Origin: Hetaerina americana
Lineage: Eukaryota > Arthropoda > Insecta > Odonata > Calopterygidae
NCBI GenBank assembly: GCA_022747635.1
Contig: JAKTNV010000006.1
Location: 71,773,590-71,837,589 of the forward strand
Direction of reading: 5' to 3'
DNA length: 64,000 nt
The notes under the pieces are model-generated. The model was not told the origin of the DNA and searched no databases. It saw only the letters and a program-made list of their open reading frames with translations. Positions 34,611 to 46,200 of the stretch are shown piece by piece. Each line of letters begins with the position of its first letter. Position 1 is the first letter of the stretch. The translations under genes were made by a program, and so were the position numbers.

Positions 34611-37069
34611 CGTAGCTTTTTCTTTATCTGTGTACTTCCTCCTTAATTCCATTATTTTTCTCTCTCCACCTCACTTCTACAAATGATAAAAAATGAAAAT
34701 TAAATGTTATAAATCACCTTTTGACTATTAACTCAATAAAAAATGGAACCATACCTCATTGTACCAGGGTAGTTACATCTTAAATCATACTTACATATAA
34801 AACAATTATTGGCAGCGGATTAGCAACATTGTGGTATTCTTTAACATAGAAACTTAGGAAACAGGGAAGAGGTGAAGGTAAATATTTCTATGCAACAAAT
34901 GTATTGAAAAAGATGAGGAATATGATGAGACAGAGTAAGACATATAATGAAGAAACCACTGGATACAGTTGGTAAGAGAAAGAGAAGTAGGTACTTCAGA
35001 ATTCATATAGCCTAAATGAAAGTTCCAGGCATGTGAGGAGAAAAGTTTTTGGTATGGATGTTTATTTTCTGAAGAGCTGCAGTGAAAACTATGCATGGGG
35101 TGAAAGTGAATGTTGACCACACTAGTTTTACTTCCTGGCCTTCCCAAGTGGAGGGAATAGTTTGACTTCCCTTCAGAACTTCCTGTAACAGAATTTTCCA
35201 CTTCACTTCCATGCAAAGTGCATTGGCAGGGCAGATCTCCCACCACATTTCCCAACTCATTGCTTTGTTGGAAAAAATATTTTCATATTTTTTACATGAG
35301 AGTTCACTTATAATTCGACAAAAGAACTATCATTTTATAATTTTGGACACTTTTCCAAATAAAATCGAATCTCTCATTTTTGCAAGATCTAGCAATTTCA
35401 AGTGTATCTCAGGCACAGGACACCACATATAATCTTCATTAATACATAAATATGAAAATATTTGTTATTTTCTACTCATATGTCAAAAACACCATAAATT
35501 GATTTGATATTTTCTACAGGCATACATGTATACTTGATTCAACACATAGGAATAATACAATTTTAATTTGTGGCCGGGCTTGAACTAAGAAACATTTATT
35601 TTACAATGGTGTTCAATGGAAACAATGAAACATTTCTGCGTACAATAATTTTCATTCACTCATTAAATTATGAAATGATTTATCCACAAGCATGAACCTT
35701 GGATGAAAATAGAGCTGATAGATCTAAATTTCTAATTATATCAACCCTTTTTTATTTATCGGTTGAATTTTGGAAAAAAATGTATTTAATTTAGAATCAA
35801 TTACAAGTCTCAATCCACTGTCTAGAGACTGGTATCTATGGATAGGCATTGTTTCCTATGTCAATTAGTCTATTATGGAACTGTAACAATGATTCTGAAC
35901 ATAACTGTTCACCATTCAGAGTTAATTGAAAAGTACAATGGATTAAGAAAGTGATCATCATTACATACCTCAAACATAAGTGCTTAGAGATGACACACAG
36001 GCATCTTTAATGGACAGATATACATATGGAAATTTCAATTTCAATAACATTTGATGCTCAAATTCATAAAATTAAATAAATATTCTTCAAATTACCTTTT
36101 TGGTTTATGTCTTTTACTTTTTTTGGGGCTTGATTTTCCGTTCACATTTTTGGAAATTCTACTTGGATCTTTGTTAGTATTTTTGTCAAGGTACAGAGGT
36201 TCATACACAAATTAAATTAATAACTGCTGCCTTAACTTATAGAATACAAAACAATTTGAATTAAACAATTAAAAAAAATTATTTTGAGATAATACCAGTT
36301 TGAATTAATAAGGCACACAAATGATAAAAATCACAGAATTTATAATATTTCCAAAATAAAATAAAAATTATAATACGCACATATCCAAAATATCACATAA
36401 CAAGTGGTATTTAAAATTTGAATAACTACTTTAGGCTTTGCATTGTTTTATTAATGAATAAAGATAAAAAAATAAATCTCGTGAATAGACAAGTATTAAT
36501 ATTTTGTACATTTAACTTGAAAATCATTTAAAATTTCCAAGAATTCAGAAAAAATGCATTTAGTTGCACACACGGACACATGAATAAAAATCAATGGCAT
36601 CTATTTCACTACATTCTAGTGAGGTAATACTGATGGAAAAGTGAATGCAGTAATGCACAAAATATTATGCAACAAAAATGTATAGATTATCACATTTCAA
36701 AGGGGAGACATTGTAAAGATAGACATTAGACTATTGAAATTGCTATGATTTTTTATAGCAATTATTCAAGGACATCCATGTTAATAAAATATTTTTAAAA
36801 ACAGTAATAAGTTTCTCTTTCACAAAGTATTATGAATGCTATAAACTGCTGACTTTTTGCTTCTCTGTGATTTATCAACTAACATGCAGGAGCATCAAGT
36901 TAGTTTACTGGACTAGTACCTCCTTGGATTGGAAGAGAAGCTAAGCCTTCCGTAAAAAATTAATGCATATGACTCCACTTGTCAATCTGCAATCACATAT
37001 GAAAAATATTAAAAATAGTTAGTGCTCAAAAGATGTTCTGAACACAATAGATACTTTGGATAGGATCAA
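34611..37069. other. Downstream of the DCP2 stop: 3' UTR and flank, boundary unknown
   Basis: The DCP2 3' UTR must begin at 37069 on the minus strand. Several AATAAA-type signals are possible in this AT-rich region (for instance near 36450), but none stands out. A 133-codon minus-strand frame at 35255-34854 has no recognisable domain and is Ser/His-rich, as chance frames here tend to be. Confidence 0.5.
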
Positions 37070-37212
37070 TTACTCTATACACTGTAATATTGCAGCACGA
37101 TTGAACTTGAAATTCATCCATGATGGAGCACGAAATTCATTGATGTTGACAGTGCTGAGATGCTTATGACCTTGATTTTGTTGCTTGCCCTTTTCCTTCT
37201 TGTCTTCATCTC
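37070..37212 (-). CDS. DCP2: DCP2 exon 7 (conserved C-terminus and stop)
   Basis: The acceptor TTGTTGCAG precedes [11 protein letters not shown]. The exon ends [18 protein letters not shown], then CIE and TAA at 37072-37070. The last residues resemble the human C-terminus (FLSFKFDHNAIMKIL), a region linked to EDC4 contact, so this is very probably the true end of the protein. Confidence 0.92.
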
Positions 37213-40200
37213 CTGCAACAATATAACACAGTGAGCAATAAAAAAATAATCTCATTTGACTACTTAAAAATATCAATAATAGGCCAAAGCCAGAAGGAAA
37301 TAAAAAAATGGTAGAAACTCATTCCATCAATACCTTCAAGCACAATAATTTCATTAACCCACAACATTCTGCACTCAATGCACAAATTAATTTTCTACAT
37401 AAGGACAATATTTGGGATCTGCAAATCTCCAATTCCCCCTAAAATGAATCAAGTCTTGATTTAAATTGAAATCCATTTTAACAGTTAATTGCATATTTTA
37501 CTCTCTTGAGTGACTTCAGTTTTCTTGACAAATATAGCTCATAAATAATTAAAAATAAATTGTATCTCCTTTACAGTTAATAAAAAACCTCAGTTATCAC
37601 AACTGATCCTTGGATAAAATCAAGATAATTGCAGAATTTTTTCGAAAAAGAGTTTTTATAAGTAAAAATTAGACATGACAAACCAAGAATAAATAAAAAA
37701 AGATTAGAATAAAAAAATTAAGGCACTTTTAGGCCAATAGATGTAGACAGGACGGAATAAGATACTGTTTAATGGTGTAGCTCAAGCCCAGTAATTAACA
37801 TGTACACTCCTCCAGCAAATTTGCATTAGATTAGACCTGGTTTCTTCATTGGCGCACAACCGCTGTTACGATTAAGACACATCTGTCATTATTGGCGCTG
37901 AAAGAGGAGGTTGAATTGTCAGGAATGTGAGGCAATTTGTCAAACAGTGATATGCCTCATACACAGGAACAATCAAGAGTTCATGAATGAGGAAGATTCA
38001 GCTTAATTAAGTAATGAGGACTCTTTGGAAGAAGGTAGTAAAGTTAGGCATGATAATTCAAATGCAAATTTACAATTTTTCTAGACACCAAATGCTAAGT
38101 ATAGTGAAACAATTATTAATATATGGAATTAGACCAAAAGGAGAGTCCTGGATTTCCAAAATCCACTGCAAGTTTAGTGGCTATTATTTTATGATGCTCA
38201 AAAAAATATATTATTGAAGTTAAAAAATGAAGAAATAAAGTGGCAGCACTTGAAAGGGGATTATACAATATCAGTTATATCACGGTGAAAAATTTCTTGA
38301 ATAGAGAGCATGAAAAGTATATAAGGTTGTAAAAGACATGCAATACTAATCAATAAAACCTTTGCTCAAATAAATTTGGATGTATGCAGTATGATATACC
38401 ATTAATCATGACGGTTATTTTATCATGAGATTTATAATTATTATTAATCATGAAAGTTATTTATCCTATGGTGGACATTGGAATCTGATCATAAAAGAAC
38501 AGGATTGCTATGACGGGTGATAAATACATTTACCTGCTGTTAAATTATAGCAGTTATTACTATACATGTAGGTAATCTACCAATTATGGTAGGTTTTGGA
38601 TGGATACAACAACAAAATAATTCTAGTCTCTCCTAACAAAATACAACCTATCATTTTACTCTACAACAAGCCCCTCTTCTTACCTGAATACTTCCTTCCT
38701 CCATTCATCCCATCCAACACCCCGATCCTAGTTCTGCCCCTCCTCGTTTCCTAACATTTTCCCCTCAAACAAAGTCTTCCACGTAAAATTACAAATCAAT
38801 CTGCTTAGTCTCAATTTTTCCAGTTACCTTATGATTTCTTCTAGCAATCCTGTCCTCCCTCACCATACCTAGCACTTCCTAATTTCCAAAGCCTATCCCT
38901 ACGCCTATTTCTATGCCTGTCATTCTGCTACAATGACCATGTTTCTACACCACAAACAATTATGTTCCACATCAAAGTTTTAATGAGCCATTCCCTAATG
39001 ACCTTACTCAATGTGTCTGACATAAATTCTCTCCTCCTTCTGAAAGCTCCTTTGCCTGATGCAATTCTTCTCCTTACGTCCCAATTTCTTCGACCATTTT
39101 GGCCCAAAATACTTCCGAGATACATAAACTTCCACCTGCTGTAGTTTTTGCCCTTCTATTTTCAGTTAAAGTTAGCTTTCCCTTTCTGGAAAACTGTGTA
39201 ACCTTTCTTTTATATATATTTATTCTCATCCCATATCCACCCCACTGAATTTCTGATTCATTCAGCAATGCTTGCAACCCCTTGGCTGACTGACAAAGTA
39301 AAGCTTGGTCATCGGTGAACCTAACTAATTTTATGAATTCCCCGCCAACTTTCAATCCTATCTCCAGTTCTTCCCATGCCTCTTTAATCATTTCCTTCAC
39401 ATATATGTTGAGCAGCACAGGTGATCATAGACAATCCCGCAATTACTTCTCTTCCCAACACTGCCCATCCAGACACTACATCCCCCACTCACACCTGAGT
39501 GGTCTGAGATATGTACAGTTAGCAGATGTCCCCCCAATCTATTCCTATTTTCTGCAATATACTCATTAGTTTTTCCCAATTCAATTCTAGTAGGGTCAAC
39601 CATGCCAGAAGGGTTGAAGGTTAGGAGCTAGACAAAAGATAGTCCATGAAGCATCTGTTCCACAGTAAAGCAGCCGCAATGGCATCTCCATTCACTGGAG
39701 TGCCCATCAAGTGATGGTGTCATGTTAGAAACTCTATCGAGAAAGGCAACGGGAAACTACTTCAATTATTAATCACATGTTTTTCATGGTGGACAGTATA
39801 GAGAAAACAAGTCTTAGCAACTACGGACTATGCCCAATTGGCTGTATGTCATGCCTGGCTGTGGGAGAGGCAAGGTTTATGCAGTCATTATCTCAAGAAA
39901 CCCATGCAAAGCAGAACTGACAGCAGCACAGAGGACTCAGAAGAAGACCAAATTAGTTTGACAAGCCATTTGGAATCTAAGGAGAATTAGAGAATATAAA
40001 GCAAGAGATGGAAAGAGGAAATACAGATGTTTCAGGCTACGCAAAAAGGTAGCAAGATCCCTATGCTAAATAATGATATGCAAGATTGATACTCAAGTTT
40101 TCCAATGCCACTAACATAATTCATTATGACAAAATTTATTTGGTTTTCAAACACAGTGAACCCACACTTAAATGGCACCTTCACAGTGATTAATGGGCAA

Positions 40201-43200
40201 AATGAGCAAAACTATCGGTCCCAAAAATGGCTCAGTATAGAGCAACTTTAGGCATAACGAATGATTGGGAGAGGGGAATTCCCAGAATGACTGCACATCT
40301 GCTACTTCAGTTTGAAATCAGCACTCGTTCTGCCACTAGGTCGCTAGTGATCAAACGTTTTTCAAAACTTGTATTCAAACACATTATTTGTGATTCTTTT
40401 GTGCTACATTTAATAATTTTTGTAAATTTTGAATATGGCCCCAAGGGAAAATCCACAAGAAGACAACCATTGGAGTTCCAAGAAACTGTGGGAGATGCTG
40501 CGACAGTAACTTTTAATGGAGTCATCTGTTGATATGCATTTAAATACAACAATTTTAGAAGTGTAAAGTGTAAGTGTAAAAGTAATTTGCTTTGACCAGG
40601 ATCCCGGTTAAGGCAAATGATTTTTACAGTATTCTCTTATGGTTTTTACACAAAACCATAAGAGAATAAAAATAATAGTAGATATTAAAAGTAAAATAAT
40701 TGAAAATTGGAAACAAGGTGTGAGCGTGAGCTGATCTACCACGGACATCAACAAGCGGTCCAAATCAACAATTTACATTTTAATGCAACAATTTCAGAGT
40801 GTAAAAATCATTCACCTTGACTGGGATTCGAACCCAGATCCCTCAATATCCAGTCGAGTGCTTTAGCCACTTAAGCTACCGAGGCGTCCTCTTAAACTCT
40901 GAAATTTTAGGGCTTTTAAAGGAACTAGATGTTGTGACGAAATGCCGTACATACAATGTCACAGCATTCGTATTCGTGCGCGACGCGCCACAGTCCACGA
41001 GGTTAAAGCCAACTTTTAAACACATATGGTGTTTATACTTTGACAAATTCCAAAGAAACTGCGGGAGATGCCGCAACAGTAACTTTTAACGGAGTCATTC
41101 GCTAATGTGCATTTCAATGCAACAATTTCAAAAAAATTTAATTGTTGCATTGAAATGCACATTAGCGGATGACTCCGTTAAAAGTTACTGTTGCGGCATC
41201 TCCCGCAGTTTCTTTGGAATTTACATTTTCTTCAAAAACAAGGACAAGACTAAGGGAATAGATCATCATCATCGACTTAAAGAAGCTCATATACAAAGTT
41301 TGTCCAATAAATAAGCAAACTGGTGCAATCTGGCACAAGGCATTGCCCTCAGACAGTGGGTATGCATCCCAGAAATTTATTTTATGATAAACCTGAGGTG
41401 AATTTTCCCCAAATTTTGAAGTGTCAGAAAAAACAAATGGCTCTAGACAGCTTTCTAGTGAAAAGTTGTGTGAAAAAAGTTTTGTGAGAAAAAATACCAA
41501 GTTTATTTGCGCAGTAAAACGAATCAGGTACATATCATATATAATGAACTATTGATATTGATTCTTTTTTTTTACAACTTGAGTTTGTATTCCCGGTGGC
41601 TTCCCTTAGCAATAGAAGAAAAGATGAACATGACCCATGGACCTAAACAATGTATTTATAATTTTCTTTCAATAACTCTTATGAATAATGTAGTTTTTTG
41701 GCATAATATGCATTATCATATTTCATGTTAATTTATATGCAAAACTTTGTTGCAATAAACAAGTGTTTCACGCTATGAGAAAGACTGCAGAACGAATTAC
41801 ACTCATCGCACAAGGTTCCCCTATCAGGAAATTTCAAGTCATGTAGCCAGTGAACTGGGTGGGGGTTTTCTGCACTCACATTTAAACCTAATAACAAGAA
41901 TGAAAGGATTAGAAAAAGGTGGATTTCCAAACAATATTCTAAGTAGGCCAACTGAAAGCCAAATTAATAGATAAAATGTAAGAAATTCTTAAAAGAGTAT
42001 TTAAAACACCAAAATTACAGAATTTACCATTAAACAACTGCCTCCTTAAACCATTCTTGGAATGAGATTTTGAATTGTCCTGTCGGCGGTTGTTTCTTTG
42101 GGTTGGAGAGTTATTTGGAATCCTATGCTGACGAGTTGCCTGTGACTCCAAAACTTCATTCTAAAATGGAAGAAAATTAGCAATCATAAGCACTCTAAAA
42201 ATAATTACTGCACTCATTATAGAATTACTAATACAGTTATAAAATCTCATGTTGGAATTCATGCCTACGAGAGCATTCCAGAAAGAAAACTATCTATTTT
42301 GATGCGATCTACTTACAGAGCAAAATAAAAAATATACCATTTGGAAACATATCAATCGAGAAAACTATATTTGTTTACCTATCCTTTTTATATCATACCT
42401 CTTACATGAGCCTCATGCTTTTTTTTGACAGCTTTACTTTGCAATGAAAATGTTGTTAATTAAATTAAACCTAAGTTGTTTGCAGATTTTAGAAATGATT
42501 TGAGAGATTCCTAATTTATTTATATTACATTATAATGCAAAAACAGATATTGCAATATTATTTATAGCTTAATTAAATAGAATACAAAATTATTACATCG
42601 CTGCTTAAGATAAATATCAATTTATTTATCATTCAGCCAACATTAGGGAATAGATCTCATCATACATTGTAACAAAATTTAGTTTTGTAAAGCATACATA
42701 ATGGATTCATCTTTTCAAACTTTTATTAACCCAACCCAACTTTTGCTAACCTTATTTGCTATTCTGCGATATTGAAAATTCTCAGAGCAAGGACTTCAGC
42801 TTTGCTTTATTAATGTAATTAAATAATAATAAAGACACTGGTTGACAAGAAACTCATTGCAATAACCACATATAATTAATGATATGAACTTAACTTTTGT
42901 GACAATAGTGACAGATAGTAATAAACTATACATCTTAATGGATTGAAAGTTGAAAAAATAGGTCTTCATGGATAGAAAGTAGAAAAAATAGATGTATCCA
43001 TCACATAAAAAGATTATAATAAACATACTTCCAAAAAATAATGAAAAATATGTTTTTGACGCTGCAGATAATACTTAATTTCATTTGATATGCCATGCTA
43101 TAACTCAAGGGCTGTTCAATAAATAATAATAATCCAATTTTTACTAACATGATTGATTAAACAAAAATTTAATTTTGTTATATTCCTAGCTTAATGTGTA

Positions 43201-46200
43201 ATTTACATGAGGATACTTGCATATCATATCATAAGACATAATGGTCTTGCTTGGCGTGGGCAACAAACTGGGAGAAGAACCTTCTTGGATGCAATCCCAA
43301 GTAATTCTATTCTTCTCCCAAACTGGAGAAATTCATCAAGGTGACCTATATCTCTTAAAATTTAGCATACGAATGTCCAAAATTCTCATAATTTAATCCC
43401 AACCGCTGCAGACGAATTACGATAATTCTTGTCATTTAGGAGCATCATTTTTAACTTTTGATAAGCATTATTTACATGTTTGCTGGTATGTTTTCATTTG
43501 CCTTTCGTAATTTAATGAGAACAGAGGCAACTTAATTTTTGATTTTGTTAAGTAAGTTTAATAGTAAAAGTTGTTTAACTGTATATGAAACCCCAGACCA
43601 GTTTTCTGTAATGGCACGCAACCTCAATTTCAACAGCTTGAAGCTTATTCGTCCTCCCTCTTCATTTCAGAGGTAATATTTCTTTTATCTCTTCCTTGGA
43701 TAGTCTTGCCTCATTTTTTAATGTTTATCCACATGGCCCTATCTGAGCTATCGGCTTATCTCTATTGCCTCCTACCATTGCCTTGCCGCCCTCAAGTTCC
43801 ACCCCCAGCTGATGGAATGCACTCAGCTCTGCTCCAAAAATGTAAAAATTTTTAATGACAAGAATGAGAGGGCCAATAATGAATCATCCACAGTTCTTCT
43901 GCCACTATGGTCGGTTCCTTCTCTCAATGTGTCCGGAGCAGCTCATTTCCATGAGTCCCAGGTGAATTGTGATTTTGGTACCGGAAGGTTTTCTCAATCT
44001 GTATTTTTCAAAATATTTAAAGGAATATTCCATAAAATGGCATCGTATATGAAAGAGTGTGCCTTACATGGGGAAAAATTTAAATAGATCTGTATGCCAA
44101 TGACTCGTCAGATGTGCCATTAAGAGTACAACGAAGAGAGCGATGAGAGTAAAAGTGATTCCAATATTGTAGTGAAGGCCAAAAATAGAAAATCCATTCC
44201 TCTATTGATAAGTTTGCTTACAATGTATGCATCTAAGAGATTTCAAACGGTTTCAATGGCAAAAACAATATGTCCTTTAAAGAACAAAATGGACACGCAA
44301 CAATTATTGAAAAAAAAGGCTATATTCATGCAAGAGTTTTGTTTATGCAATTCTAACTACCTCTGCTTTGATGATTTGAGAAGAAGAGAAATTGGTTCTT
44401 CAACTAATTTCTGTCATTTTAATGACAGCCAATTAAGGTTTTAATGAAAATAAATACTTCCGTGGCCAACAGTTTATACGTATGTGTTAAAACATAGCTT
44501 TTCATTTAAATATGGCCTCCCATATTTTGAAATTTTCTAAGTAATTCATGTGACCTTCTAGCTGGAATCAGAATATAAATCAAAAGTCTTGCATTTCTGA
44601 TAACAAAAACTGCATACCATTATATTAATTTAATCTTGAGTTTTATATGATTTATACAGATTTTCTCTTTGAACCTGTTAGACAATAACTAACTAATTAT
44701 TAGTTTGCCTTTAAATCAGAACGAGGAGAGCTCAATACCTACTGTTAGCATTCACTTAGCATGGTCAAAGACAGACGTAGGCGTGAACGAAGTTTAAATG
44801 AATAAAGGTTGTGATTACATTGAAATGATTTTAACATCTGTAATGCATGTTCTTGTGGCTGGTTTTTTCTAGCACTCATCATGAAAAAACAGCTTTCATC
44901 CAAGCTTCTCTATGCCTTGCTGATTCATTCTAATCTCATCAGAACACAAAAAAATCTGTAATCTGGGTGCTTATTGAAGTATTTCCGCATATCTTGCGTT
45001 TTGAAGAGTAAAACTTATCATTTGTAATATATCCATTCAGCATAAATTCTTTCAGATATAAATCTTCGAGAAACTGAAATAACACTTTCATGGCAAGGTG
45101 AGTATTCTTTTAGCACACAAAGTGATTGAAATTTTCTAAGTTCAGTCTAGAGCCTAGCAGTGAAAAACTGATAAACAAAAAAGTGAATCAGTCAATTCAG
45201 AAATGATGTCCATAGATATATTATATATGTAAAAAAAGTATTGACGTTTACCATTCCTGACCTTTAATTCACCACTAGGCAACACGATAAATAGAAAAAC
45301 TAAAAGTATGCCCTAATTCTGCCATCTCATACACATTTGATGGCAATTCCAAAAGATCAAATCCAGCCAACTTTTAGTCATTCATGTATCAAATAATTTT
45401 AACTTCTTAACCTTAATCGTATGCAGCATGTGGAAAATACTTGCCTGTAGAGCCATAGCAAATAACTGCTGCTGCTGCTTCTTGGACTTGATTGATGAAG
45501 GTTCTGTATCACTCGTGGACTTATTCCGACGTCGGGAAGTTTCTGCAGTCTTTTGCTGCTTATCACTGATCCAACGTTTTAATCTCCTAAAGGAAGAAAA
45601 ATGCAAGACAAAGGTTATATTCATGACTACTAGAGATATGCTGGCTAATTTTTTAATTTAAAGGCGTGAAAAATGCCCACATAAGTTTTCCTTAATCTTT
45701 ACATTAAACCCCAAAAATTGGCCTGATTTGTGTATAACAATTATATTATTTTTAAGGTAATTTACCGATGAAGGTCTATTATGTCCAGGCTGTGCCATGA
45801 CCATGAACAATGCTTACCAAATATGAATTTTTAATATTTACCCTCTAAATGAATCATTGAGCATCCAAATTAGGCTTATGTTTTGGAATTTTGTCAATGA
45901 AGTAATATTGTAATGTTATTCCTATTGTTCTTTAACTACCTATGAAGCTTCAACCAAAATTCACCACAGGCATGGTACCAGGTCTCAATACATTAGTTAT
46001 TGGCCAAAAACATATCCCTGCCTTAGGTATTTCAACTTTTTCTCAAGGTTTGTCCCTCTGGGGACTTTATCTTTCTCCTTAACGGAATAATTGTCAGAAA
46101 GGATTCCATTTTGACTTCATATAATACTTCTAACATGCCATGAGCTATGCAACACCAGATGCCATTTCAAAAGAGTTGTAATTTGAATAGAATAAAACAA

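Noticed and set aside
34854..35255. 133-codon minus-strand frame downstream of DCP2
   Set aside because: Low-information Ser/His-rich translation, with a second overlapping frame on the same strand. Probably a chance frame in UTR or intergenic sequence.
36097..36200. Lysine-rich peptide (GKSSPKKSKRHKPK) ending at a GTAATT donor on the minus strand
   Set aside because: It looks exon-like at its end, but an in-frame TAA lies just upstream, no convincing acceptor follows it, and it is beyond the DCP2 stop. Could be revisited with RNA data.
40771..40890. Genuine tRNA gene on the minus strand
   Set aside because: Boxes A and B are good, but the acceptor stem cannot pair and the sequence runs into a SINE body shared with other copies.
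43812..44444. Two plus-strand frames as a host gene or Tc1-like transposase
   Set aside because: No helix-turn-helix, DDE or other family motif. They lie antisense in DCP2 intron 5 and have no splice logic.
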